Part shown: positions 12,359-24,062 of the stretch, piece after piece
Layout of the letters: each line of letters begins with the position of its first letter
Numbering within the stretch: the first letter of the stretch is position 1
NCBI GenBank assembly: GCA_025642065.1
Contig: JAODUP010000090.1
Location: 226,501 to 290,500, forward strand
Length of the DNA stretch: 64,000 nucleotides
Origin: Paralvinella palmiformis
Lineage: Eukaryota > Annelida > Polychaeta > Terebellida > Alvinellidae
Direction: 5' to 3'
Made by a program: the position numbers and the translations under genes
The notes under the pieces: generated by a model
What the model saw: only the letters and a program-made list of their open reading frames with translations
What the model was told of the DNA's origin: nothing
Database searches by the model: none

Positions 12359-13049
12359 GTGCGCGCGCGCGTGATTGATTATTTTAGCACATGTTGATAT
12401 GTAGAGGCAGGATCTCTTTGATAATCAAGGGGACCCGATCTGTACATTTTGGCCCCTGACACATGGTCACAAACACAATTATGAATATCGATCACGTGAT
12501 GTTGGCATCACGTTCGAACATAAAAACATTATAATTTGTTGATCAGAGTGTGATTAATTGTCAAAAATAATATAAATTCATCCCCTATCAGCCAAAGGAA
12601 ACTATTATTATATCCATATATCGATATAATTTGTTCTTGGTTAATTTCTAGTTGTTATTTAGATGGACATTGTTATACATTTTGTCATAAATACTGCTGT
12701 GATATTAGCAATATTTCTTCCATTCTGTTGTTTTCGCTGTTCTGGTTGTTGTTGTTATTGTTGTTGATGTCATCTTCGTCATTAATAATTAACGTAGTAT
12801 ACATAATTTGACGAACGGAATGATATTTACCTGTTCAAAGATGTTAGTGTATATATGAATAATATAAATAAAATAGCGATTTAAGACTGACAACATAAAC
12901 AGTTTCTAGCCGCTGGCCGAAAATGTCTTCCTAACTGATAACTCTCTTCTTAATAATTTGTTGCGCGACTATTTTAATCAAACTAAACACAGATTCGGGT
13001 ATTTGCGCTTATAAATGCAAGAAATTGACTCAGAAATCCAAACATCCAT

Positions 13050-13104
<55 letters not shown>

Positions 13105-13455
13105 TGATGGATTTTATATCCAGTTTATGAATAACAGTGGCAGTAATTGAGTAGTTAAGCCTCAATCTAGACCCCGGATCTAATCCATAAATTGATGCAT
13201 TACGGCGACACGGCTCCTCTATCATAATATTGGCCGGCGAGGTAATTCAAGATGGCGTACCGGTGCCACAGCGGAGCCATTACATTTCACGGCGGCGTCA
13301 CGTCTCTCCATAAATGGCTTTTAGACGGCATTGGGTGGGCTAGCGATCTCGCTAATATTTACCGCACCAAGACAACTACAATAAAAAAAGCTCCAGTGTG
13401 ATAGCTAATGCCTTTGATGAGAATTTGTCTACGGAAAATGCACCATCCGTAATAT
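11667..13455. other. 3' flank of the membrane protein gene and intergenic DNA
   Basis: No gene is supported. The first few hundred bases are presumably 3' untranslated region, though no polyadenylation signal stands out close to the stop. Later content is (TA)n at 12291-12323 with (TG)n and GC steps to 12372, then (CT)n(CA)n at about 13050-13101. The stretch 13145-13390 differs: it has no simple repeats and higher GC, and is discussed as a finding. Confidence 0.5.
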
Positions 13456-13459
13456 AAGC

Positions 13460-13678
13460 GGCGCCTCCGTGGTCTAACATGCAGCCCTTTGGATCACAGA
13501 TCACTACCACCCGAGTTCGAATCTCGGCGTGGCCATATCTGAAGGCTGTTTCATCTTTGACCTCGCTTCATTACCTTCGGAGGTCGCTCGGCCCATTTAG
13601 CTTACCATGTGCACAAAAGTGGCCGTAAAACATCAATCATCATCATCATCATCATCATCATTATCATCGTCATCCAAC
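13460..13678 (+). mobile_element. tRNA-derived SINE family B
   Basis: The head has CCTCCGTGGTCTAACATGC (A-box region) and GAGTTCGAATCTC (B box) about 45 bases apart. The body contains GAAGGCTGTTTCATC, CTCGCTTCATTACCTT, CGGCCCATTTAGC and GGCCGTAAAACATCAATCAT. It ends in an ATC trinucleotide tail at about 13635-13672. The body recurs in truncated form at 40.09-40.19 kb and, in diverged pieces, near 6.84 and 46.4 kb. Confidence 0.82.
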
Positions 13679-14329
13679 CAGCGGAGTGGATAAAAGTAAA
13701 CGAATCCCCCCCCCACTTCCCACCCCACAAACACACACACCATTAGTCTTAAGAGACGGCCTAGATCGCCTAGATCCCATCGAAAATGCCATCATCGTCG
13801 TTCTACAGATGGGCACCGAACCTTGTCTTTATAACGGGCTCTTTACATCGATCGTGGGCGCTGAAAACAGATCGTCTAAAAAACGCCAACGAACAATTTC
13901 GAATCGAAAATTGGCGAGCCGCTTTCTCTCATCGACGTCTCTTTCCAGGTTTTGTTGATCTTAGCCTCGTACACTTCTTCGGGCTTCTCATTCGTCCAAC
14001 TATATAGTTCACGGACGGTATGAGGTATAAGGTATCGTGCTGGCATTTCAAGAGCAAGCAAAGCGCCTAAGACGTGCGCTCTCCGTCGTTCTGTAAACAC
14101 CGCAATACCTGTGCCTTTGTTTGTCTCTGCCGGCTCTGATGGATAAATTCATTTCTTGTATTGATCTGGTCTAGAAACAACACGTACCATTGTGTGGCTG
14201 ATTATAACAATGTATGGAGAATACTAACAGTAGGCGTAACATCATTTTTCCATTAAATAAAGAAATCGATCACCCATACGGTTATATATGACCGTACCAA
14301 CGCGTACCGATGATTATTAAATGCCTGCT

Positions 14330-14330
<1 letters not shown>

Positions 14331-14363
<33 letters not shown>

Positions 14364-14425
14364 TTAATGATGATGATTATGATGATGATAATGATGATGA
14401 TGATAATAATAGTAATAATAATGGT
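14331..14425. repeat. (AAT)n/(GAT)n trinucleotide tract
   Basis: About ten AAT units running into GAT and AAT mixtures. The poly-Asn/Asp open frame across it is a by-product. Confidence 0.9.
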
Positions 14426-14429
14426 TTAA

Positions 14430-15020
14430 ATAGAATTGTATTTATATTTATTCTGAATATATACCTGACGGGGAAATATACCTGGCGTAATTTAAATATA
14501 ATTGTTTTTGGCCTTTACGGAGATAGTATACATTTTAATTCGGTTTAAAATAAGTCTTAGTAAGCCAGTACATGCTTTAGTTAGCCTTGTATCTATGGAC
14601 GAGGGACTACATCCGATGAAAATGAACTGCCATCTTCAGGTCGAAGCCTCTTATTGCCGGATGAAATATCGCGCACAACGGGCAACATGGCATTCGGTGC
14701 TCTTCTATGAAGCTCGGTACACTTGTAAATAGATAAATCGTATGAAAGCAGTCGTTTAAAAGGTCATCGCACGCTGTCTGACTAAATGTACCATGTATAA
14801 GAAAGCTTTTCTGGTAGAGAAGGTGATACAACGTAGACGAGTCAATGTCTACAGAACAGTATTAGGAGTTACAGCATGCCGACTTCTATCCTTCAGGATC
14901 CTATGGGGCTATAACTAATGCTACATTCAGGCTACGCGAACGGCTTGTTATTCCGTTTTCCCACTTTTGGTCTATGTAGATGAAATTAAAAGGAATAATG
15001 TAATATATATTCTCATACAT
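14430..15020. other. intergenic, no gene recognised
   Basis: Overlapping open frames on both strands at 14502-14831 have no recognisable domain, no consistent codon pattern and no splice context. Nothing else is visible. Confidence 0.5.
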
Positions 15021-15029
15021 TCTATTGCT

Positions 15030-15178
15030 TACGGTAGGGTACGCTAAATGGGCTGATCGAACCTTAAGGTTAAAGAATTCTAGTAAAATGCGAGTACCCG
15101 GTTAGTTAATTCGAACCCAGAAACTCCAGAATTCTACTCGAACACCTTAGCCCTTGAACCGCCGTGACGCAATTTGAA
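15030..15178 (-). mobile_element. tRNA-derived SINE, diverged
   Basis: Read on the minus strand from 15178: a head beginning GCGTCACGGCGGTTCAAGGG, a B box GGGTTCGAATT about 50 bases later, then GATCAGCCCATTTAGCG, a diverged form of the family B body. Confidence 0.55.
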
Positions 15179-15891
15179 TCAATTGACTAACTCGTAAATT
15201 GTCTATTTTATTATTGTGTCATAGAAAATAAACAAAACGCTAAAGAATAAGAGACAGATACTCAAGTATGCTCGCACCTGCATCATACCTTCAACAGTGA
15301 TATAGATTTGTGTTGAATTAAAGCAATTCTTTGGTGACCAATATTTGTATCGTTAGTAACTCCTTCGGTTATATCTTGCCAGTTATGCATAAATTACGTG
15401 TTTTGCGATTATAAATGTCGTAATAAAGTTCTGTTTACAATTATCACGTTCAGTTGGTCATCGTGTCGCTAATTAATTATATAACATATGCCACCATTAA
15501 TAACACTTTCCGCTGGTGGCGATTCTGTTGGTGAAGAAGGTGCAGCCTCCATGGCATTCGAAAATAACGGCAAATTTTTGTGATGCTATTACACCTAATT
15601 TTTTTGGGGGGCGATAATTGGATTAAATTCGCGTTTCAGTACTAAATTCTGCTAAACCTATGAAATAGGTTATGCATATAATATATTGTTTTCTCAGTCC
15701 ATACAGGATTATCGATAATACAATTATACAAATGTAACGTTTAATTATTTATCTATTTAATGATTCACATATTAGAATCCTAGAATATATGTATGCTCCC
15801 TGCTGATCAACTGATCCCCATGGCACAGTATGGTGTTGGATAGCCAGCCCCAACAGTGGCCCCTATAGTAGACCTACTGATTTTCTGTAAG

Positions 15892-16092
15892 TTGCAATAT
15901 GCTATTAACCAAACAACTGTTAATTTGCAATATGCTATTAACCAAACAACTGTTAATTTGCAATATGCTATTAACCAAACAACTGTTAAGTTGCAATATG
16001 CTATTAACCAAACAACTGTTAATTTGCAATATGCTATTAACCAAACAACTGTTAAGTTGCAATATGTTATTAACCAACCAACTGTGTATTTG
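15892..16092. repeat. 33-bp tandem repeat, six copies
   Basis: Six head-to-tail copies of a 33-bp unit beginning TTGCAATATGCTATTAACCA. They differ mainly at one AAT/AAG position, and the last copy is diverged (TTATTAACCAACCAACTG). Because 33 is a multiple of three and the unit lacks stops in several frames, long repetitive open frames appear on both strands; these are not evidence of a protein. Confidence 0.95.
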
Positions 16093-17495
16093 TTATACAC
16101 AGGCTCGTAGGCTATTAAGGCTCTATCTTGTCGAACACATAGTGTCTATTGGTGAAATATCAACTAGATATTCCCAAAACATGCATAAGCCACACACGAT
16201 GAATACGATACTCTATACCGATCTACAGTTACTTAAATGCAAGTACGAATCATATATAAATGCTTATTTTGGGATCTATACATTAGAACGGAAAAGTATA
16301 ATCTGTTGATTGCTAAATATTTAAATGATGTGAACATAATACCTGTGTCCTAACAATGCCTGTGGATAACAACTAGATAGTTACTTGAATGGATATAATT
16401 TGTATTGATACTCGAGGGATTAAAACTTATCAGTAGTTATCACATTATTATAACTATCCCATTATGACAAATATATGTCGTTGGTTGTATTACTGTGGTT
16501 GGCGAATATGATGTTTCCATTATATGTATGTAATGGTCACTCGAAATCAATATAATTTTGCCTTTTTGTTTAAAATTTATACTGGAAAATAGGAGTAAGA
16601 ATAAGTCCAGTTTTTCCTTCTAATCGAAAACCTTTGCTTATCAATTCATTACTGTTATGGGTGTTTTTGAATTTTCATCGAATGAATAAAAAATAAGATA
16701 ATTTCATCATTTCTGCCATAGTAGAATTGCATTGTGCGAGATGGGGTGATGTATGCTGATAGTGGAATAAATAAAGATGATGTTTTAAATATGTTATTTA
16801 GAAAGAAATGAATCACAAGTGAAAAATTTTTGTTTTTTTTTAAAAAAAAAAAAAAGGTTTTTTTTTCGTTTTTTTCCCCTTATTTTTTCCAGAAATTTTT
16901 AAAAGGGAAAAAAATTTGTAAGGAAAAAAAACAAAATTCTTTTTAAAATTGGTGCTGGTTTTTTTTCCCTTTTTTTTTTTTTTGGGTGCGGATGCGGCAA
17001 TATTAGATTGGAAAATGATATTTCTGTTAGTAACTTTCCTCCGCTATCTTCGAAGATAACAGGAGACAAATCGCGCCCCACCAGCACATCATACATATGT
17101 AGCGAACATTTTGTTGGTGACAACTGTCACAACAATATGCAATATAATATCGGACTGGCGAACAAATTGATTTTGAAGAAAGACGCTGTCTCCTACCATA
17201 TACCCGGCAAACGCCAACCTAACACTCCCACTTCATATAACAAGTGTCACAGTATCTGCTCCAATCAGATCAGTCGATGAGGCATGACCAAATACGGGCA
17301 TTATTTCAATAGGACTATTTTTCGGAAGAATCGTAACAGCGTGTAAACTAGTAGTTTGACACAAGCAAGCTATTCGAACAATAAATAATCAATTATCCGA
17401 GGTCTTTAACAATACATTTATGACATTTCTTTTGCTTGATATTTGATTGTTTGTTGTAATCTATGTCATTTATTAACTACCAGTCGCAACTTAAT
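16093..17495. other. intergenic, with a suspect homopolymer tract
   Basis: No gene is recognised. From about 16820 to 16990 the sequence degenerates into runs of T and A with interspersed short homopolymers, unlike anything else in the window. It may be an assembly or base-calling artefact. The open frame at 17008-17280 starts within its edge and shows no domain. Confidence 0.5.
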
Positions 17496-17502
17496 TTCAC
17501 AT

Positions 17503-17745
17503 GGGAGCAGTACGGAAAGATGGAGCCGAAATACCCTGAGGGTGGTCACTGCCAGAGTGTTTTACGTCCCCCTATATTTTTAATAATTCAGTGGAGACGG
17601 CAGCGCCATTTAACGTGGTCAGCCACCCACGATGTTGTGAGCCGAGAAATTAATCTCTGGAAAAGTTTCGACCTCTTGCGGGGTTCGAACCTGTGACCGT
17701 TGGCACCAAGTGCCGGTGCTTAACCGCTAGGCCACCGAAGCTCAC
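17503..17745 (-). mobile_element. tRNA-derived SINE family A, copy 2 (most complete)
   Basis: Minus-strand head starts at 17745 (GTGAGCTTCGGTGGCCTAGC, A-box region), with B box GGTTCGAACCCCGC near 17690. The body runs through the conserved block ending near 17590, and the tail reads back to about 17503 with CTTTCCGTACTGCTCCC. The 50.8-kb copy has the same extent, which sets the full length at about 240-270 bp. Confidence 0.87.
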
Positions 17746-19276
17746 TTTCTCCTCATCACGGTCGGTGTGTATATCTGGTATATATAACAATGATCAAAGT
17801 TCTGGATGGCTGCGTCCAATAGGCGACAGCCAGGGGTTTCTGATCCAAATATCAACAAGTGACAAATATCAAGTGGATCATTTTGGGTCCAGTATATTGA
17901 TAACACCACATGTAAGTGTTAACGTGGTAATTGTTTCCATCCTGCCACAAATTTTAGCATTTAGCATAATTTCTTGTAGTTAGTTTAGATTAGTTACTTT
18001 CTTTGAGACATGGTAATAAAGAAAAAAATGTTGTAAATAAAATATATGTAAAAAAATACAAAATGTGTAGAATTTTATAATTTTAATGTTGGTTAAACAA
18101 TTTAATGTATAATTTTACACAATGTATGTTAATTAAAGAGAGTTGTCTACATAAATGTTGCGTTTTGTTGAAGTTAAGGTTAATTAACTGACAGGCACTA
18201 GAGATTTACATAGACCATATTGGAGTATATAACCCCATAAAATATGTACATAAATTTACCTTGAACAATTTGCAAAATGGGAATGTGGGGGAAAAAATTA
18301 TCACATATTTATTAAAAATGGACTTACATACATTTAGATATATAAATTTAGAAAACCACAACAACTAACATTCTTCCTGTATAAATTCAAAAACACTGTG
18401 TAATAAAATGATTAAAGTTGGTTATCAAACAGATAAAAAATAGATTATCGTCCCTTCAGGCTTACGCTGTTCTGCACTATATATCCAAATAATAATAATG
18501 TACATAGTATGAATGAAAAATCTTTATTAAAGAGGGTCAGTCCAAGTAAATGCACAAATGCCCACCGGATAAATGCTTACCCGACAAATGGTCACTAATA
18601 AAGTAGAAGAGTGAACACGGTAAGTATAAGGAACACATCTAAACTAGCTGCTAAAACGTTTTTATGGCGGGAAATTAAGATTAACTATTATTATAATTAG
18701 CCTATTCGACAACCCTCGGCCCGTCTCTGGCGTTTGATCATAACAAGACTAGATATATGGATTACATATTTCATGGTATGTAATAGGACATTAGTAATAC
18801 AGATTCTCTGCACATACAAATTATAATGCACACATCACAATAAATGTCCGTATTCATAGGTTCAAAACTCGAAGCGCAGCCGCTTCAACGTTACTTTTTG
18901 CCCCTAACGGAAGTCAGCGCTGTTTGGTCATGGTGGCCCAATCAAACACCACTGAGTGTTCGGTCTAGTTTTCTTTCAAGTCAATCTCCATAACGTTAAT
19001 TCATAATCGAAAGTCGAAAAAAAATACTTGAAAACATTTGACTAGACAATCTGAGATTTTATGATTGATGACTTTTTGATAAGCTATAGATATACAGATT
19101 TTCAGACATAATATTAATAATTGTTTTCACCTTTTATCAACAAGTTGGCTTGCCATCTGGTGGGACCAAGCGAAACTACAGGTGTAGGACAGACTGCTAC
19201 TAGCAGTCGGCGCAATGTTGACGCTATATGCTGCAATCTGTATTACCCATTTAAGGTTTCATCCTATATATATATT

Positions 19277-19323
<47 letters not shown>

Positions 19324-22300
19324 TAAACGATTTCTCTAAAAAAGGCCTACAATTAAGGATATTTTTTCGTCCTTAAATTTATCCCATAAATAATCTGAGA
19401 CATTTTTCTACGATAATTTATTGATTTGTGCACTAAATAGTAAAATCGGTTACCTCTGACCTCGTGCGTTTCTTTGTCGTCTGCAAGACTGTCAGTGCTC
19501 ATTTCACAGCAAATCGTTCACTTTGGGGAGAATAATGGCTCAAACTGAGGATATTTTCGAGGAACAGCAGGTGATAGTGACAGGAAGGTTGTTATCAATT
19601 TAAACAATAAACTGTGCAATCATTTGAGTAAAATGTCCTTGTATATTCGTATACTATACACGTAGTAACGTTAGTTGGTGTACGTATGGCATGCTGACCA
19701 GCATATATTGATATAACTTAAATTCGATTATTTGCGCTGATGATAGACTAGTGTATAGACTAGTATCTAGGCTAGAAATAGTTCGATTGTGATATCCAAT
19801 TTTCACCTATCATGAAGACGATTCATCGCCAACATCGATCTAGTGTTCTTGTTAATTTAAAAAAAGGCGGTAACCTTTATCTATGACATGTTTTCTGGTA
19901 TTAGTTGAGCTAAGATAAGTCTATAATTTTTAATCGTTCCTACCAAGTGGCTCTTGTTGTTATAACTACCTTACACTTCAATCATCAATGGTTTGATCTT
20001 AGTATGCACGATACAACAATCGGCAAGAAGTACTTTTCTACCGGTCCTTGGATGTTTAATGTTGCTAATAAGTCACTGATCACGTGATTTGTGACCCAAT
20101 TCAATGTTGTAAAAGTTATTTACATGAGCAAAGTGGCGGGAGGGGATCGATATATAATATAGACTTTTGAAATATTAACACCTATCGACAAAAGTTCGAA
20201 TTTTGACACGACCGCTTTCAGTCGCTAATAGTTTTTGGTGGTGTATTGTTGTATTTTGTTTCAAAGTAAACACAAAACAATTATTCAGTTATAGGTTATG
20301 TTCCATTCTAAAACTATTAAATGTAATAAATTAAGAATAGGTATTTAAAGTTGTGGTCGATTCTCCCCGCCTGGTCGAACTTCTCCCACTTCTCCCGATA
20401 GTGGAAATTCCAATATTAGAAGCAACTTAGATTCATTAAAAGAAATAGTATTGATTAAAGTTATTGATATAACTCATGAGTGGACAAAATTTATAGCTGT
20501 GCAATTCTTATATTGTTTTATATGAGACTTTGATTAAAATAAAATACTGCTTTTTATTTCTAAAAATAGCCGAAGCAAATAAATAAAATATTAATTAATA
20601 ACATATCAATAACAAAATGTTTAACCTTTTACATTTAAATAATCTTAAAATATGAGACCTCTTGATATAGTTTTTTGTTGTTAACAAAATAATTCCAGCA
20701 ATATACTATTATGATTGGAATTTATTGTGCACATATCAAGTAATTAAAAGAAACTGATCAACAGACAAATACAATGAATATTTTTTTCATATTCATTTGT
20801 TTATATTGGTAGGACTAGCCAGCACAAATTATCTTCTTGATAAGTTTTCTTGTTTTCGTTACTGCAGCCTGGTGACGTAGCTCAAAGTTTTTCCATCAAA
20901 ATGATTTATCACAAGGGTTGATATTTTACATGTTTCTAGATAACAGTTTTCAGAAAAACAGAAAACCCAATTTTATGTGTTCACATATTTTATGTCCTTT
21001 TTCAATAAATCACAGAAAATTGGTCGTGTGGCTGTTATATGAATCGTTCATGTCAGCGCCTCGCAATCATTTGCCGCGTAAGGCATATCACAGGATTAAA
21101 TAATTTTCTTTGCTTATAAAGGGCGTATAAGCAGTATAAGCAGAGATCTCATATTATAAACAGTCTTTGCATAACATTGTTAGATTTATATTGTAGTGTA
21201 AATGGCAACTTGTGTTTTGGGTGTCAAAGCTCTTGATCTATCGCTGCAGTTGGAGAATTCGCATCACGCAAATTAGTCTATTAAATTTTCGATCATCCGA
21301 TAAATAAGTTGACGTTTGTAAGATCCCTTAAAGACACTCTTTGTCGAAAAACTCTTGCTCTTGACAATCGATGATAATTTGTAGCATTTAGTTTTCATAA
21401 AGACGAAAATAAGGACACGACAATTTCCGCGACGACTATCTACCGAAAGTCCGGGCTCGCTGAACCATCTGATAAAAACATTCCTTTTACCAATCCTGAG
21501 ATCACAGTATTTTTCATATATTTATAACATGTCTGTTACAGTTTCCAACTTGATTATTTATTTTCAATAACATGCCATAAGACTATACACGACTAGCGCC
21601 ATTATTCCGTGGGGTACTTTAAAAATGATTTCAGATTTTCTCTCAATGGCGCCTGTCCTGTCCCTAGCCGTTTATTAGTAACTGCGATGGTTCGACAGTC
21701 ATCTTCGGGGAATTTAGTGTAAGTAGACACCTCAAATTTAGCAAGATAGGTATTAAAATTGAGGTATTTAGTAAATTTCTGACAGTGTCCAAGAGGGACT
21801 ATCGGCGATCTTGGGCGGGTGAGCAAGTGGCAAAATCTTTACTGGGGAACCAAATCTTTAACGGGTGGGCATGAGACAAACTTTTCACTGGGGGAAACGG
21901 CAGTCGGGTGAATAATTACTTCCTTCAAATACCCATTGGAAAAATTAATAGTCATTAGCCATATTAAAAGGTCTGAATAAATCCGTTTTAAACAACAATT
22001 AATTAAGAGACTTATATTGAACTTAAATATTTAAGATAATCATATTTTCCTAATGTTTGAATTCATATTGTTCTTTAGTAGATATTTTTAGTTTATTGCC
22101 ATAAGATCTGACTTGTAGTCTGACAGACATTATTTCCTAGCTTCAGGCATCTTGAATGATGAAAGATGACTTTCCCTATAGAAATAATCTTTTCTATTAA
22201 ATATAACGTAGAATATTTTATCACCTTTATTGCTCTTCTTTAGATCTTTTTAACTTCTAACCTGTCATAATGGCATCACAAAAATCATATGACATGATCA

Positions 22301-22380
22301 TTTTCCAGATTAGGGCGTAACATCATTGTGATTGGCCTGCAAAAGAGTCTCGACGAGCCAGGTGAAGGCTGCCCTACTGA
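17746..22380. other. gene-poor AT-rich intergenic region
   Basis: About 4.6 kb with no supportable gene. It contains (TA)n at about 19263-19321. A short ATG frame at 19535 (MAQTEDIFEEQQ, ending at a possible donor CAG/GTGATA) sits in a locally GC-richer patch; it could be a first coding exon, but no partner exon was found and I do not call it. The rest is AT-rich single-copy-looking sequence. Confidence 0.5.
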
Positions 22381-22394
22381 GCCCAAGCACTAGA

Positions 22395-22600
22395 TGTAGT
22401 ATATCATCCAGAAAGCGCAGTGGTTAGAGCAATGCAATCCATCAGGTTAGTGTTCGAATCTCAGCTCAATCTTTCCCAACTATGACCAAGGCTAAACAAA
22501 ATTCTCCCTCACTCGACCCGTTTATCAGTCAAACTGGAACACACTGAATGCCATTGCTGAGACGAATACTTTCATTAAGGTAATTTTTAAGTAACTGGTG
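22395..22600 (+). mobile_element. tRNA-derived SINE
   Basis: A tRNA-like head with GCGCAGTGGTTAGAGCAATG (A-box region) and GTGTTCGAATCTC (B box) about 30 bases later. The body contains CTAAACAAAATTCTCCCTCACTC. That body resembles the AAACAAAATACTCACTCACT end of the SINE at 4.79 kb, so both may be one family. Confidence 0.68.
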
Positions 22601-24062
22601 TTCTAGATAGTTTGCACGATATCACAATTGTCTGTCTTTTGTTTAAATAAAAAATTTAATATTCCTCGTTTTATATTAACTATTCCATGCTAGATGTATC
22701 TACATTTAGTGATCATTTCAATAAAGAACGTGCACAACACCTGCATTTTGTCACAAGAAACAGGATAAAGTGTTTAGTCATTTGTCCCCTTGATAAAATG
22801 ACTTTTCGTAGGGGCGTTCAGTCAGTAAACTGCTGTTTTTGATGGAAACAACCTTTTTGAAAACGACCTGAAACTTTTAGTTTTATAATAGCAATTCAGC
22901 AGTATAGCTCACCAGGAATATCTGTGTTCAGTTTAAGATAAGAAAAACTGAAAAGCTCATAAATTTAATTTGCTTTGCATATACAGAAAACTATTAAAAC
23001 AAATAGTGTTTAAGCACTTTTACTACCATGATTCTTGAATATTGTTCTTTAAAAGTCGCATCCAGTTAGTTATTTATTCACCGATTACAAAATAATGTTA
23101 AACCAAAAGTCAATTTGAAATAGAAAATGTGACAAATGGAATGAGCAGAAACTAGTGGTATTAACATTATTTCAAAATTCTTGTACAATCATAACACTGT
23201 TTATAATTTTGTAGGACATTACAGACTATTTAACTGAAGTGTCTTTCACTATGATGCTATGAAAGAACGCCGAGAGGAAAGTCACTTAGCCAGGCATCTT
23301 TCATTATCTTAAAGCAACTGACATATGCAAGAAGAAACAAATGAAAACAAAAATGGGAACAAGAAGAGTTAATCATTCCCAAATTATATTTGGTGGCTAT
23401 GATATTAGTGAATGTATGGTATTATGGTGAAGATATATAATTGTATAAATGGTAAGATTCAAGCAAATAAGTTTTGTTTAATTTAACAAGTGTTTCTTTA
23501 ATTTGTGAACTATTTCACACAACAATATTTAATGAGTTGGATGGTCATTTGTTAGCATCTTTAATTAATAGCAGAAGTAATTGTAATTTATTACATTTAG
23601 ACATAAAATTTAACATGATTTATATTTTATTGTGACAAGAAAAATATATACAAATCGGAAATACTTTATTTTATGAAATGATCAGATACTAATGAGATTG
23701 CTTCCCTTACACTTATATTAATTCAATAACATAAACACCAGCTTACATTATTTCTGAGACATACCAGTAATGAGATACTGCTAAAATAGTAAATATTTGC
23801 ATAAACATATATTTGTAACAACTACATGATACCTAACTGAACTTCATACAGAAACAAATCACACATACCCATTAACATACTCTCAAAACAATTTCAATAA
23901 GCAATTATAAACAAACAATATAGCACCATAGTATATTCAATTAACTTTTAACAGGTAAAATGTTATCCAAAAGAAGTGGACTTCAGCACAAGATCACAGT
24001 TATACATGATGTAATCAATGGATTAAACCACTTTTTGTCATTAAATTTGAGCGGTCAAAACT
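22601..24062. other. intergenic, 3' flank of the SLC3A-like gene
   Basis: AT-rich (mostly over 65 percent by eye). No gene or structured repeat is recognised. The 3' untranslated region of the minus-strand gene should lie just left of 24063; AATAAA-type signals in that orientation are too common to choose one. Confidence 0.5.

Noticed and set aside
15807..16309. Repetitive open frames on both strands (up to 136 codons)
   Set aside because: They are created by a 33-bp tandem repeat whose length is a multiple of three. Both strands being open in several frames is what such a repeat gives without coding.
19535..19590. First coding exon starting MAQTEDIFEEQQ
   Set aside because: Short, with only a weak donor and no compatible downstream exon found on the plus strand.
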